Shown: positions 1-8,670, counted from the first letter of the stretch. The stretch is DNA of 64,000 nt from an uncultured Ruminococcus sp. (GCA_902802795.1 CADCNI010000015.1:1-64000), one strand, 5' to 3'. The notes: a model not told the origin generated them from the sequence alone. Made by a program: numbers and translations.

Positions 1-372
1 ATCGCTTTTATGAAACGGCACAACGGCGGTATGCCAAAAAAGACCTGCTGTCCTGTTGAGAATTCTTTTCCCGTCATCATCGAGGGATTCTACGGCATCG
101 GACGAGACAAAGCCAACACCCTCTGCGGCGAAATGGGCACCGCCTTCTGGCTGGAGGAATGGGAATATCCCGCCATCGGCGTGGTCATCTGCGACACGAT
201 TTCCGGCGGTCACGACATGGTATTTCTCGACTACACCGAATGCGGCAAAGACGGCGAACCCTGCGTGGTGAATGTAGATCAGGAAGCGAATTACAGAAGA
301 GAACGGCTTGCCGGTAATTTCGAGGAATTCATTGAAAAACTCAGCACGGAGGAAGAACTGGGGCTTGACTAA
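1..372 (+). CDS. SMI1/KNR4 family protein, C-terminal part (5' end outside window)
   Basis: The frame is open to the left edge and the codons before the first ATG (position 10) are coding-like, so this is the 3' part of a longer gene. The visible 120 residues carry the characteristic end of the SMI1/KNR4 (SUKH) fold: an FMKRHNGG stretch, then YPAIGVVICDTISGGHDMVF, then a DYTECGKDGEP segment. Bacterial members of this superfamily often serve as immunity proteins to contact-dependent or polymorphic toxins, or as small accessory proteins. No toxin is visible because the upstream side is cut off. The following gene also belongs to a small immunity-like family, which fits an immunity cluster; that role is inference. 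Confidence 0.75.
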   Translation: MAFMKRHNGGMPKKTCCPVENSFPVIIEGFYGIGRDKANTLCGEMGTAFWLEEWEYPAIGVVICDTISGGHDMVFLDYTECGKDGEPCVVNVDQEANYRRERLAGNFEEFIEKLSTEEELGLD

Positions 373-402
373 TGCGTAATGCGTAATTCTTAATGCGTAA
401 TG
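370..402. repeat. short TAATGCG(TAAT) intergenic direct repeat
   Basis: Immediately after the stop codon the unit AATGCGTAAT occurs three times in about 30 bases. This is a low-complexity intergenic repeat of the kind scattered through clostridial genomes. No function is assigned. Confidence 0.4.
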
Positions 403-434
403 GATGCGTCCAATGGGAAGAAAGGAATGACCGT

Positions 435-773
435 ATGACTGACCGATATGAATACATCAAATGGTACTTAAAAGACAATGTATGCGATGATACGGTGGTT
501 CTCTTGTATGAGGTGGACTTGGAAAACGGCCGCTATGCGACCCGCGCCGCGGAAATTTTCTCCGATCGGAGCGTCTCTCCCATTGTGGATGAGGGGAATC
601 CGTGGATCACCGAAGCGCCTGTGCCGACGGTCGATGAAATCAACACCGACCCTTATTACAGCGCTCCCGAATTTTACGCGGAACCTATCACCCGGAATGA
701 ATTTGAAACCGTTTACCGGGCCGATTTCTACACAGGAGCCATTACGTTTCCCGGGAAAAAACGGGAGCGTTGA
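435..773 (+). CDS. DUF6881-like small protein
   Basis: A 112-residue protein. The start was placed at ATG 435 because an AAGAAAGGAA ribosome site lies just upstream. An in-frame ATG at 393 lies in the repeat and lacks a site. The layout (YIKWYL near the N-terminus, then LLYEVDLENGRYATRAAEIFSDR) resembles DUF6881, a family of about 100 residues often found beside SUKH/SMI1 immunity genes. No catalytic motif or membrane segment is visible. With the preceding SMI1/KNR4 gene it may be the trailing end of a polymorphic-toxin immunity array. Function unknown. Confidence 0.6.
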   Translation: MTDRYEYIKWYLKDNVCDDTVVLLYEVDLENGRYATRAAEIFSDRSVSPIVDEGNPWITEAPVPTVDEINTDPYYSAPEFYAEPITRNEFETVYRADFYTGAITFPGKKRER

Positions 774-853
774 AGGTCGCAAAAAATATCAAAAGAACGA
801 TTTGGCAGATCAGTCTTTATGACGCTTAAACTTTATTTTTGGAGGAAACTTTT

Positions 854-2044
854 TTGAACGAAATTATACTGATAAAAAACGGTGAGCTGGCGCTCAAGGG
901 ACTCAACCGCAAGACTTTTGAGGAAGTGCTTGCCAAAAACATCCGCAAAGCCGTTGCCCCTGTCGGTGACGTCAAAGTATGGCGCGCGCAGTCCACTATG
1001 TATGTCACGCCGCTGGACGATACCGACATTGAGGAAGCCGCCGAACGAATTGCCAAGGTATTCGGCATTGCCGCGCTCAGCCGCGCCGCTGAAGTACCCA
1101 AGGACATGGACACGATTCTCCCCGCCGTCTGCGAATACCTGTGCGACGAGCTGGAGGAAGCCAAAACCTTCAAGGTCAACGCCAAGCGCGCCGACAAGAA
1201 ATTCCCCCTCAAAAGCCCCGACATCTGCGCGGCGGCAGGCGAATATATTTTAGAGAAGTTCCCCCATCTGACAGTGGATGTGCATGAACCCGACGTCACC
1301 GTGACCATCGAGATCCGCGACACGGCGGCCTACATCCACAAGCAGCCCATCCGCGGCGCGGGCGGATTGCCGGTCGGCACCGGCGGACGCGCCTGCGTGA
1401 TGATTTCGGGCGGCATCGACTCCCCTGTCGCTTCGTGGATGATGGCTAAACGCGGGCTGGAGCTTTCGGCGGTCAACTTCGCCTCTCCCCCCTACACCAG
1501 CAAACGCGCTGAGGATAAAGTAAAAGACCTGCTCGGCAAGGTATCCGAATGGTCGGGCGAAATCAGGCTCCACATCGTCCCCTTTACCGAGATTCAGGAG
1601 GCCATCCGCGACTATTGCCCGGAGGATATGCTGACCGTTATCATGCGACGCTACATGATCAAGATTGCGCAGATCATTGCCCGTCGTGACAACGCGCTTG
1701 CCCTTATCAGCGGCGAGAGCGTGGGACAAGTGGCAAGCCAGACCCTTCGCGCGCTCGAATGCACCGACGCGGCGGCGGATATGCCGATTCTGCGTCCGGT
1801 CATCGGCATGGATAAGGAGGAAATCGTCAGCATTGCCCGCAGGATCGACACCTTTGACATCTCCATTCTGCCTTTTGAAGACTGCTGCACCGTCTTTACG
1901 CCCAAGCACCCCAAAACCAAGCCGATTCTCGACAAAATTGTACAGGCGGAAAAAGCGCTTGAATCCGAAGAAATCAACGTAGCGGCGATGATCGAAAAGG
2001 CGGTCGCCAATACGGAAGTATTTACTATAACGCCTGAAAAATAA
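854..2044 (+). CDS. thiI: tRNA 4-thiouridine synthase ThiI
   Basis: Transfers sulfur to U8 of tRNA (4-thiouridine) and in some bacteria to the thiazole precursor of thiamine. About 396 residues: an N-terminal ferredoxin-like/THUMP region (about 1-160), then a PP-loop ATP pyrophosphatase domain with SGGIDSPVA near residue 185 and the DCCTVFTPKHPKTKP segment near the C-terminus. There is no rhodanese domain, so sulfur must come from a separate persulfide donor, as in other Firmicutes ThiI. The start is taken as TTG 854, 8 bases after GGAGG (841-845); an in-frame TTG at 839 overlaps that site and is unlikely. pncC follows 22 bases downstream. Confidence 0.95.
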   Translation: MNEIILIKNGELALKGLNRKTFEEVLAKNIRKAVAPVGDVKVWRAQSTMYVTPLDDTDIEEAAERIAKVFGIAALSRAAEVPKDMDTILPAVCEYLCDELEEAKTFKVNAKRADKKFPLKSPDICAAAGEYILEKFPHLTVDVHEPDVTVTIEIRDTAAYIHKQPIRGAGGLPVGTGGRACVMISGGIDSPVASWMMAKRGLELSAVNFASPPYTSKRAEDKVKDLLGKVSEWSGEIRLHIVPFTEIQEAIRDYCPEDMLTVIMRRYMIKIAQIIARRDNALALISGESVGQVASQTLRALECTDAAADMPILRPVIGMDKEEIVSIARRIDTFDISILPFEDCCTVFTPKHPKTKPILDKIVQAEKALESEEINVAAMIEKAVANTEVFTITPEK

Positions 2045-2066
2045 ATGTCCAAAAGGAGGTACGGCA

Positions 2067-2561
2067 ATGAACGAATATGAACTTTCGGCAAAACTGGTAG
2101 AATCCCTGAAAAAACACGGACTGAAAATCGCGTCTGTCGAATCCTGCACCGCCGGACTGATTTCCAAAATCATCACTGACGCGGCAGGTTCCTCAGAGGT
2201 CTTTGATTTGGGCATTACCACCTACTCCAACGAAATGAAAACCAAAATGGTGGGCGTTCCCGCCGAAATTCTGGCGGCGCACGGGGCGGTTTCCCCCGAA
2301 ACGGCGCAGGCCATGGCGGAGGGAATCCGACGCGTATCCGGCGCGGACATCGGCGTCGCCACCACAGGCATTGCCGGACCCGGCGGCGGCACACCCGAAA
2401 AACCCGTGGGGCTGGTTTATACCGCCATTGCCACGATGAGCGGCACCGAAGTCACCCGTCTGATGCTGGACAAACCCGGCGCGGACAGAGCTTCCATCCG
2501 ACAGGCAGCGGCCGAAACGGTACTGACCAATGTACTGCTTTATCTGGAGCGAATGCAATAA
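2067..2561 (+). CDS. pncC: CinA-type nicotinamide-nucleotide amidohydrolase PncC
   Basis: A 164-residue stand-alone CinA C-terminal domain that deamidates nicotinamide mononucleotide to nicotinate mononucleotide in pyridine-nucleotide recycling. Family signatures are SVESCTAGLIS near residue 25, TYSNEMKTKMVGV near 53, the GAVSPETAQAMAEG segment and TTGIAGPGGGTPEKPVG near 110. The N-terminal MoCF-like half of full CinA is absent, although a MoaB-like protein lies two genes downstream. The start has a strong AAAAGGAGG site, and the gene lies in an apparent operon with thiI and the sortase. Confidence 0.93.
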   Translation: MNEYELSAKLVESLKKHGLKIASVESCTAGLISKIITDAAGSSEVFDLGITTYSNEMKTKMVGVPAEILAAHGAVSPETAQAMAEGIRRVSGADIGVATTGIAGPGGGTPEKPVGLVYTAIATMSGTEVTRLMLDKPGADRASIRQAAAETVLTNVLLYLERMQ

Positions 2562-2592
2562 AGCAAAACCGACATACCAAAAGGAAGGGAAA

Positions 2593-3567
2593 ATGATGGC
2601 AAGACGCAAACATGACGAATTGTTTGAAGAACTGGAGTACACATTTCAAACACAACCAACAGGCACCAACAATAAAACAGCAAAGAAACAAGTAAAAATG
2701 AAAAAAAACAAAATGGATCCCGTCAGCAGGGTCATTCTGACCGTATCGGTCATAGTGTTTATCGGTTCCGGCGGATTTTTGCTCTACAAATATTTCGGAG
2801 AACCGATGCTTGAACAGTGGAGTCTTGCCTCCTACAAGAACGACTATGATGGCAAAACCACCAACTCCGCTGAGAACGGCAAATGGAAGGGGGAAAAAGA
2901 GGAAGAAGAACAACGGCTGGAAAACGGCGTGCTGGCCTCCTTTGAAAATATTATTAAACAAAACAGCGACGTTGTAGGCTGGATCAATGTTCCCGGCACA
3001 CCGATTGATTATCCTGTTGTCCAGACTTCCAACAACAGCTTTTACCTCAATCACAATATCAACAAGGAGTCCAATTCATCGGGATGTCCGTTTCTGGATT
3101 ACCGGAATATTGTAGGGATGAACACCCTCTCCAGATGCTCTCTGATCTACGGCCATCACCGACGCAACGGCACTATGTTTGCCAAGCTCAAAAACTATAA
3201 CGACATAGATTTTTACAAACAAAATCCCGTCATTCGTTATGACACCATCTACAACCGCTATGAATGGGTCGTTTTCGCAAACTTCCGCACAACCGCCAAC
3301 ACCGCCACAGGCGTTCCCTTCAACTACATCCGGACCAGTTTTGAGTCGGATGAGGATTATACCAAATTCATTGCCGACATCAGAAAACGCTCCCTGATTG
3401 ACACCCCTGTGGATGTAACGGCGCAGGATCATATCCTGCTGCTTTCCACCTGTTCTTATGAAAAAGCCAACTGGCGCATGATTATTGCCGCGCGAAAGGT
3501 GCGCACAGGCGAAACCGACATCGACGTTTCTGCGGCAAAATTGGCGTCCAATCCATTGATGCCGTAA
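2593..3567 (+). CDS. srtB: class B sortase
   Basis: A membrane-anchored cysteine transpeptidase that attaches proteins to peptidoglycan or assembles pilins. About 325 residues from ATG 2593, chosen for its GGAAGGG site. A charged cytosolic N-terminus rich in Lys is followed by one transmembrane helix (VILTVSVIVFIGSGGFLLYK), a linker and the sortase barrel. DVVGWINVPGTPIDYPVVQ, the catalytic His in LIYGHHRRNGTMF and the catalytic Cys in LLLSTCSYE, followed by a late basic residue in NWRMIIAARK, match class B. No LPXTG or NPQTN substrate is encoded nearby, so its targets are elsewhere. Confidence 0.93.
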   Translation: MMARRKHDELFEELEYTFQTQPTGTNNKTAKKQVKMKKNKMDPVSRVILTVSVIVFIGSGGFLLYKYFGEPMLEQWSLASYKNDYDGKTTNSAENGKWKGEKEEEEQRLENGVLASFENIIKQNSDVVGWINVPGTPIDYPVVQTSNNSFYLNHNINKESNSSGCPFLDYRNIVGMNTLSRCSLIYGHHRRNGTMFAKLKNYNDIDFYKQNPVIRYDTIYNRYEWVVFANFRTTANTATGVPFNYIRTSFESDEDYTKFIADIRKRSLIDTPVDVTAQDHILLLSTCSYEKANWRMIIAARKVRTGETDIDVSAAKLASNPLMP

Positions 3568-3600
3568 AGCATCTGATACCGTAAGGGAGGGAATAAACCG

Positions 3601-4335
3601 TTGTCCGTCGGTATAATATGGTACAAGACACAGCCTGATTCCGCTATCGCGGCGGCAGCAAGCGATCTGCTCACTGACTACTGCGGCGCTGTCACCAGTC
3701 ACGATACCACGGTAAAGGCGGAAAAAATCGCGCCTTTGCTCCATGAGATTCTGTCACGCTCCGGGAATGTCATTATCATTGGCGGTCTGGATTGTCGGTC
3801 AGAAGAAGAAAATATGATTTTTATCCTCTCTCGTATTTTAAATATACCCCTAGAATCCGCCTACCGCAGCCGCTCGCGCTTTTGTTATGACCGTCTCCAC
3901 AACAAACGACTGCCCTCTCTGTCCGGTTCTGTTTTGTTTCCGTGCCGTTTCGGAGGACCCGAGGGAGTGCTGCTTCTTTCGGGGGAACAGAGTATCATCC
4001 TTCTTCCGACCGCCGTTCGCCCGGCCATTTCAGTTGCTGTATCCGTCAGGAAATTCCTTGCTCCAAAAGCAGCACAGCGCCAGAATAAGGTGGCCGTTAT
4101 TCCTTTTTCAGACGAAAACAGACAAAAAGACTACGAAAAATTTACTCGCAAACCGCAAAAAATGCTAGCCACAAGAGAATATGACGAAGATGAATTGCGC
4201 AGCGTTATGGAACGCACCATACGTCGTGCCCATCGCAAATACGGCGCTCATTACGCCGAGTCGATGTATGACAACAGCAACCGCGGAACGCCAAAAAGCA
4301 AAACAAAAAAAACCGGTTTCGGTTTTTTTCAGTAA
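3601..4335 (+). CDS. MoaB/CinA N-terminal-like protein, function unknown
   Basis: A 244-residue protein starting at TTG 3601 behind a GGGAGGG site. The segment GNVIIIGGLDCRSEEENMIF, followed later by GGPEGVLLLSGEQSIILLP, has the spacing of the molybdopterin-binding (MoaB/Mog/CinA-N) fold, where a glycine-rich loop and a late LLPG-type loop bind the pterin. The canonical GGTG and PGxP motifs are degenerate. The last 70 residues are basic and disordered-looking. Position after pncC (CinA C-domain) suggests a split CinA-type pair. The fold assignment is inference from pattern only. A terminator hairpin overlaps its last codons. Confidence 0.6.
   Translation: MSVGIIWYKTQPDSAIAAAASDLLTDYCGAVTSHDTTVKAEKIAPLLHEILSRSGNVIIIGGLDCRSEEENMIFILSRILNIPLESAYRSRSRFCYDRLHNKRLPSLSGSVLFPCRFGGPEGVLLLSGEQSIILLPTAVRPAISVAVSVRKFLAPKAAQRQNKVAVIPFSDENRQKDYEKFTRKPQKMLATREYDEDELRSVMERTIRRAHRKYGAHYAESMYDNSNRGTPKSKTKKTGFGFFQ
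4306..4329 (+). terminator. Rho-independent terminator inside the 3' end of the MoaB-like gene
   Basis: A ten-base arm (A-run then CCG) pairs perfectly with CGG plus seven T, around a four-base GTTT loop. It lies before the stop codon at 4335, so terminator and coding sequence overlap. It ends the thiI-pncC-srtB run. Confidence 0.85.
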
Positions 4336-4452
4336 CACCTAGCTTGTTCTTTTGGACTTTGCGTGGATGGTTATGAGAAATTTAAAAAAAATACAAACAT
4401 TTATACGAAATGTATGGTATAATAAATCATGCAATGAAAGAGGTGTGGTCAA

Positions 4453-4557
4453 ATGTATCAAAAGCATAACTTCTGGGTCAAAGCCGTTGCCCTGATTTTG
4501 GCGGGCATGATGGTAATTGGTATTATTTCCAGTGTTCTTTTTAGTATTTTCTCATAA
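4453..4557 (+). CDS. 34-residue single-span membrane peptide
   Basis: A short ORF with an AAAGAGGTG ribosome site at about 4437-4445 and its own extended -10 box (TGGTATAAT, TATAAT at 4418-4423). The peptide starts MYQKHNFWVKAVALILAGMM and continues as one hydrophobic helix to SIFS. A polar, basic N-terminus with a single membrane helix is typical of small clostridial membrane peptides, and it is similar in layout to the stressosome-associated Prli42 peptide; that comparison is by layout only. Function unknown. Confidence 0.6.
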   Translation: MYQKHNFWVKAVALILAGMMVIGIISSVLFSIFS

Positions 4558-4755
4558 AGATTGTGAGTTTATTACAATTATTTTTTTCGATTACCCGTTA
4601 AGTTTTATACATATTATCTAATTCGTAAAATTATCAGTGAGTTTTATTCACTACTACTGGAAAAATGATTTTATTTGGAGTATAATATAAAATAGGTACT
4701 TGGGTACTTGTTATAATCTTTGTGTTATACAATTTATTAATCAGGTGGTGCTATT

Positions 4756-5175
4756 ATGACGCTAAATCAAAGATTAAAAAAATTCAGAGTGGCTTCTGGC
4801 CTCACGCAGCAGCAGGTAGCGGATGTATTGAGCTTGGATCGCTCGACATATGCTTACTACGAATCGGGAAAGACAACGCCCGATATCAGATCTGTCAGCA
4901 AGCTGATCAAAATTTTCAATATCAGCTATTATGATCTGATTGATGAACCGGATCCCACTTTGACGGTCAACGACGCGGCAAATGACGAAGACGAAGGCGA
5001 AAAGATGCACATTTATGAGCTTTCCAAGATGGAAAAGCAGTTGGTCATCAATTTCCGCATGCTCTCCCCCGCTCAGCAGGAGGATTTGCTTTTCTCATTA
5101 AGTTCTTCCGCTTATGATAAAAGTAAAAAGTCCCGCAAGAATACAGCCGACAGTATCGATTCAGACGAGGACTAA
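4756..5175 (+). CDS. XRE-family HTH regulator
   Basis: A 139-residue protein with an N-terminal lambda-repressor-type helix-turn-helix (residues about 5-60: LKKFRVASGLTQQQVADVLS, then DRSTYAYYESGKTTPDIRS). An acidic linker follows (NDEDEGEK), then a short C-terminal region (LSKMEKQLVINFRMLSPAQQ) of the type seen in many Clostridia regulators that act on small stress or sporulation genes. An AGGTGGTG site precedes the ATG. It is monocistronic, with a shared terminator at 5307-5344. Confidence 0.88.
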   Translation: MTLNQRLKKFRVASGLTQQQVADVLSLDRSTYAYYESGKTTPDIRSVSKLIKIFNISYYDLIDEPDPTLTVNDAANDEDEGEKMHIYELSKMEKQLVINFRMLSPAQQEDLLFSLSSSAYDKSKKSRKNTADSIDSDED

Positions 5176-5306
5176 GCGTTTATGACGTGAGAGAAAATGC
5201 CCGTTTGCACACGCTGTAACGGATCTCAAGTCAGGCTGAATTTTGACGGATAATACAGTCTGTCAAACATAAGTGGTCTCTATTGAAAAACGAATGATTT
5301 GCACAT

Positions 5307-5344
5307 CAAAAACGGCGGAACTTCATTTTGTTTCCGCCGTTTTT
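5307..5344. terminator. bidirectional terminator
   Basis: The arm AAAACGGCGGAA pairs with TTCCGCCGTTTT around a ten-base loop, with T-tracts readable on both strands. It closes the XRE gene on the plus strand and the Gx transporter gene on the minus strand. Confidence 0.88.
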
Positions 5345-5883
5345 CATTCTCTGTTTTTTGCAAATAAACCGGTAAAATATTGGCCTGCTCTGCGTTCCAT
5401 CATGTTCACGATGACACCGTTGAGCAATCCGGTAAGCGTTCCCACTGTTGTCAGAATCGGCAGCAGCGACAACACTTCCCAAGCCGAAGTCAGCCATGCC
5501 GCCACCGCCGTCTGTGCCGCCATATGCACAGCGCCTCCTGCGGCGCTGAGTCCGGCCGCGGACAGTTTGCCTTTGCCGTGGCCGGATTGACGAGACAGCA
5601 CCGACATGGTCAAAAGACTTGTCACACCGCCTGCCAGCGAATACGGTAATCCACCCATTCCTGCAAACAGCGCCGCGCTGACGAGGATTTTGGTCAGCAT
5701 AACACCTGCCGCCGTATGTTCTGAACCGGACGAACGCAGCGCCAGTAGAACGGCAATATTCCCCAGCCCCAGCTTGATGCCCGCAATGGGCGGCACCACC
5801 GGAATCAGAAATTCCACATATCCCAGCAAAACGGCAAGCCCCGACAGCAGGGCCGCCACCGTGACTTTTCCTGACAGCGTCAC
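5344..5883 (-). CDS. Gx transporter family protein (heptaprenyl-PP synthase component I-like)
   Basis: A 179-residue integral membrane protein with five to six hydrophobic segments, carrying PIAGIKLGLGNIAVLLAL and the glycine-rich GGLPYSLAGGVTSLLTM region typical of Gx/ECF-S-like transporters (pfam Hpre_diP_synt_I). It starts at GTG 5883 behind AAAGGAGAG. In Clostridia this family usually sits beside ApbE and NusG-domain-II proteins, and here ApbE is divergently transcribed 96 bases away. The link suggests transport of a flavin-related or isoprenoid-related substrate, but the substrate is not established. Confidence 0.87.
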   Translation of the reverse strand: MTLSGKVTVAALLSGLAVLLGYVEFLIPVVPPIAGIKLGLGNIAVLLALRSSGSEHTAAGVMLTKILVSAALFAGMGGLPYSLAGGVTSLLTMSVLSRQSGHGKGKLSAAGLSAAGGAVHMAAQTAVAAWLTSAWEVLSLLPILTTVGTLTGLLNGVIVNMMERRAGQYFTGLFAKNRE

Positions 5884-5979
5884 CCGGATCTCTCCTTTCC
5901 CTGTTTTTCATATCGTTATAAACAGCTCTACCCTATTGTACATCTCAACCGCGCACTTTGCAATAACGGAGGTGATTTT

Positions 5980-6966
5980 TTGAAGAAATCTCAAAAAAAC
6001 AGCATTATTCTGACGGTGACAGCGCTGCTTTTATTGCTGATCGGGAGCATAACGGCGGTTCTCTCTCGGTCAGAGAAAAAGCCAGTTTCACAAACCGAAT
6101 TTGCCCTTGACACCATCTGTACCGTTACGCTCTACAATTGGGACGGCGAGGGGCAGCAGCTTTTGTCCGACGTCTTTACGCTTTGCCGTCAATACGAAAA
6201 TCTGCTGAGCACCACTGTCAGCGGCAGCGATATTTATAAAATCAACCACAGTCACGGAAAAACCGTTACCGTTTCCACTGAAACGGCGCAGCTCTTGTCC
6301 GACGCGCTGTCCTATTGCGAAATGAGCGGCGGCAAATTTGATATCACCATCTATCCTGTCAAACAGCTCTGGGATTTCAGCGGAAACAACGGCGCCATTC
6401 CCGATCAGGACACACTTGAGCGTTCACTCCGTCAGGTCAATTACCGCCAAATGGTTATCGAAAAAAACCGCGTTACCCTTCCCGAAGGAAGCGGCATTGA
6501 TCTTGGGGCTATTGCAAAAGGTTACATCACCGACAGAATCGCCGAATACCTGCAAAACCGACATGTGCGTTTCGCCGTCATCGACTTTGGCGGCAATATT
6601 CGTGTCATCGGAACAAAGCCGGACGGAAGCCATTGGAAAGTCGGCATTCAAAAACCGTTTGACAGCGCCAGCATAATAACCGTGCAGGCCGTTGACGAAT
6701 CCGTCGTCACTTCGGGAATCTATCAACGGTACTTTACGGAAAACGGCCGCCTTTACCACCACATCCTCGATCCATCCACAGGCATGCCCTGCGATACGGG
6801 GCTGGCTTCGGTTACGGTTATCGCACAGTCTGCTGAACAGGCTGACGCGCTGTCCACCGTTTGCATGCTTTTGGGATACGAAGCATCCTGTCAGCTTTTG
6901 CGGAATTATCCTGATACGCGAGCCTATTTTGTTACTTCCGACATGAATGTACTCACTGTCAGCTAG
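5980..6966 (+). CDS. apbE: FAD:protein FMN transferase (ApbE)
   Basis: Covalently attaches FMN to Thr/Ser of extracytoplasmic flavoproteins such as RnfG/RnfD-type subunits. 328 residues from TTG 5980, 7 bases after GGAGG. An N-terminal membrane anchor (about 9-30) is followed by FALDTICTVTLYNWDG, GGKFDITIYPVKQLWDF near residue 113, DLGAIAKGYITDRI near 174, DFGGNIRVIGTKPDG near 203 and ILDPSTGMPCDTG near 262, the last two being flavin- and Mg-binding motifs. No lipobox Cys is visible, so it is probably a signal-anchor protein. The window has no RnfG homologue. Confidence 0.95.
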   Translation: MKKSQKNSIILTVTALLLLLIGSITAVLSRSEKKPVSQTEFALDTICTVTLYNWDGEGQQLLSDVFTLCRQYENLLSTTVSGSDIYKINHSHGKTVTVSTETAQLLSDALSYCEMSGGKFDITIYPVKQLWDFSGNNGAIPDQDTLERSLRQVNYRQMVIEKNRVTLPEGSGIDLGAIAKGYITDRIAEYLQNRHVRFAVIDFGGNIRVIGTKPDGSHWKVGIQKPFDSASIITVQAVDESVVTSGIYQRYFTENGRLYHHILDPSTGMPCDTGLASVTVIAQSAEQADALSTVCMLLGYEASCQLLRNYPDTRAYFVTSDMNVLTVS

Positions 6967-7000
6967 CCACGCTTTCATTGTATGACCTTGCATTTTCCGA

Positions 7001-7039
7001 AAAAATCCGCAGTCTCCCACAAGGAAACTGCGGATTTTT
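7001..7039. terminator. bidirectional terminator
   Basis: The arm AAAAATCCGCAGT pairs perfectly with ACTGCGGATTTTT around a 13-base loop, lying between the convergent apbE and XRE genes. Confidence 0.9.
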
Positions 7040-7065
7040 CACTAAGCAAGAATGATTTTGCACTA

Positions 7066-7362
7066 TCAGGAAATAGACACATTTTCGCCCTCTGTATCCT
7101 CATCGGAAACATCCCGATACAATTCGTCAATCGGGACATGCAACACTTCCGCAAAAATCTGCACCTCGTAATCATAGACCGAGCGAAGCTGATTTTCAAC
7201 CTTGCTGATTGTTGCGACAGAACGCTTGAGATGTTTCTGCTGACACATTTCACTGAACATCGTCTGAGAAATATTTCTCGCATTCCTGAGCATTTTGAGT
7301 TTCGGGCCTATCACGTTCAATACGCCTTTGTCATCATTTTCCTTGTAATACATATCTTCCAT
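7066..7362 (-). CDS. small XRE-family HTH regulator
   Basis: A 98-residue protein with a helix-turn-helix over residues about 18-75 (GPKLKMLRNARNISQTMFSE, then SVATISKVENQLRSVYDYEV) and a short acidic tail. This matches the compact repressors found in many Clostridia. Two ATGs nine bases apart follow the AGGAAAGAAAGG stretch, and the upstream one is used here. No operator was identified. It is monocistronic, transcribed away from a 520-base AT-rich intergenic region. Confidence 0.8.
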   Translation of the reverse strand: MEDMYYKENDDKGVLNVIGPKLKMLRNARNISQTMFSEMCQQKHLKRSVATISKVENQLRSVYDYEVQIFAEVLHVPIDELYRDVSDEDTEGENVSIS

Positions 7363-7883
7363 CCTTTCTTTCCTTAAAAATTCATGAATCGCCCAAAAAT
7401 CAATCTATTGCAATACTGTTTTTTCTTTGAAAAAGCGCAGCATTTTTGTAAAACAATCATTAGATTTGTTATAATTCTAACATTTTTCACACTGCATGTC
7501 AAGTGCCAAACGCGATAAAAAGACTGAATTTTTCTTATTTTTACAAAATTCCCGATAGATTTTGACGATTATAATAATGCAATTTATATTGTTATATAAA
7601 TTTTAATGATTTTATAAGACGTTATTTTTGTAAAAATAGGCTTTGTTTTCCTCTTGATTTGAGAATTGTTCACTTTTTTCCTATTAATTTTTTCAAGTCC
7701 TATTTTACAGTTTATTTAAAAAATCCTGATTTCATGATTTGATTTGCGATCAGGAACCGATTTTTTTTACGATTAAGAAAATCATTAGTATCAGATTGAT
7801 ATTTCAGTAGTACCTTCGTATATCCAAAGAACGGAGCCAAAAAATAATTTTTCTCAATCAGAACGCCAAATCTCATCTTTCTA
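7363..7883. other. AT-rich intergenic stretch without recognised genes
   Basis: About 520 bases of very AT-rich sequence between the divergent XRE and pyrophosphatase genes. I see no ORF with a ribosome site, no hairpin followed by a T-tract, and no repeat matching other parts of the window. The pyrophosphatase promoter begins at its right end. Confidence 0.5.
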
Positions 7884-7912
7884 TTGAAAAAGAAAGCGGA
7901 ATATGTTATAAT
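7884..7912 (+). promoter_or_regulatory. sigma-A promoter of ppa
   Basis: TTGAAA (7884-7889), 17-base spacer, TATAAT (7907-7912) with an upstream TG extension. The -35 box overlaps an in-frame ATG, which argues that the gene starts further downstream at 7947. Confidence 0.85.
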
Positions 7913-7946
7913 TCTACAAAAAGAAGATGAAAGAAGGCTGTTTTCT

Positions 7947-8483
7947 ATGAACATCTGGCACCACATTGCAAAAGAACGCATCTCTCCCGAAGATTTTGTC
8001 GCCTGTATCGAAATCTCCAAAGGCGGTAAAAATAAGTATGAACTCGACAAGGCCACCGGCATGCTCAAACTGGACCGTGTGCTTTACACCTCCACCCACT
8101 ACCCCGCCAATTACGGTTTCATTCCCCGCACGCTTGCGGCAGACGACGATCCGCTCGATGTGCTGGTCATTTGTCAGGAGGCCATCCTCCCCCTCACACT
8201 GGTGCAGTGCTATCCTATCGGCGTGATCAAAATGACTGATAACGACTCCGCCGACGAAAAGATCATTGCGATTCCCGTCAAGGATCCCTCCTACAACGAG
8301 TATAACGACATCAGCCAGCTCCCCAAGCATATCTTTGAGGAAATTGCCCACTTCTTTGAGGTTTACAAAAACCTCGAGGGAACCAAAACCTGCGTCACCG
8401 AAGTGCAGGGGAAAGAGGAAGCCATGAAAATTATTTCTCACTGCATCGGCGTGTATGAAGATATTTTCGGCGGCAAGGTATAA
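7947..8483 (+). CDS. ppa: soluble inorganic pyrophosphatase, family I
   Basis: Hydrolyses pyrophosphate to two phosphates, pulling biosynthetic reactions such as the GlgC step encoded elsewhere in this window. 178 residues; the start at ATG 7947 was chosen because the promoter covers the earlier ATG and an AAGAAGG site lies at 7931-7937. Signatures are GGKNKYELDKATGMLKLDRV (substrate-binding Lys and Glu), HYPANYGFIPRTLA and the DDDPLDVLVIC metal-binding aspartates. The length agrees with bacterial family I enzymes. It is monocistronic. Confidence 0.96.
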   Translation: MNIWHHIAKERISPEDFVACIEISKGGKNKYELDKATGMLKLDRVLYTSTHYPANYGFIPRTLAADDDPLDVLVICQEAILPLTLVQCYPIGVIKMTDNDSADEKIIAIPVKDPSYNEYNDISQLPKHIFEEIAHFFEVYKNLEGTKTCVTEVQGKEEAMKIISHCIGVYEDIFGGKV

Positions 8484-8561
8484 TGCCCGCGTTTCCTTTT
8501 CCGTTTTTCTGTCGCTTACTCCGTCTTACCACAACATTTTGTTGAATTTACAAATTATCTA

Positions 8562-8589
8562 TTGACATAAACCCTAAATCTGGTATAAT
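8562..8589 (+). promoter_or_regulatory. strong sigma-A promoter of rubrerythrin gene
   Basis: Consensus TTGACA (8562-8567), 16-base spacer and extended TGGTATAAT (TATAAT 8584-8589), giving a leader of about 75 bases before the ATG. No PerR-type or other operator was recognised. Confidence 0.88.
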
Positions 8590-8670
8590 CAATTCAGAAA
8601 TGTCTGTGCCTGCTGATTGGCGGCACTGCATAGATATTATTTAAATTTTTCTTTTTTGGAGGTCATTTTT

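Noticed and set aside
839-853. Upstream TTG start for thiI
   Set aside because: It overlaps the GGAGG ribosome site itself, and the TTG at 854 has ideal spacing.
3601-4335. Calling this gene a full CinA or molybdopterin enzyme
   Set aside because: The GGTG and PGxP pterin-binding motifs are degenerate and no molybdenum-cofactor genes are nearby, so only a fold-level suggestion is made.
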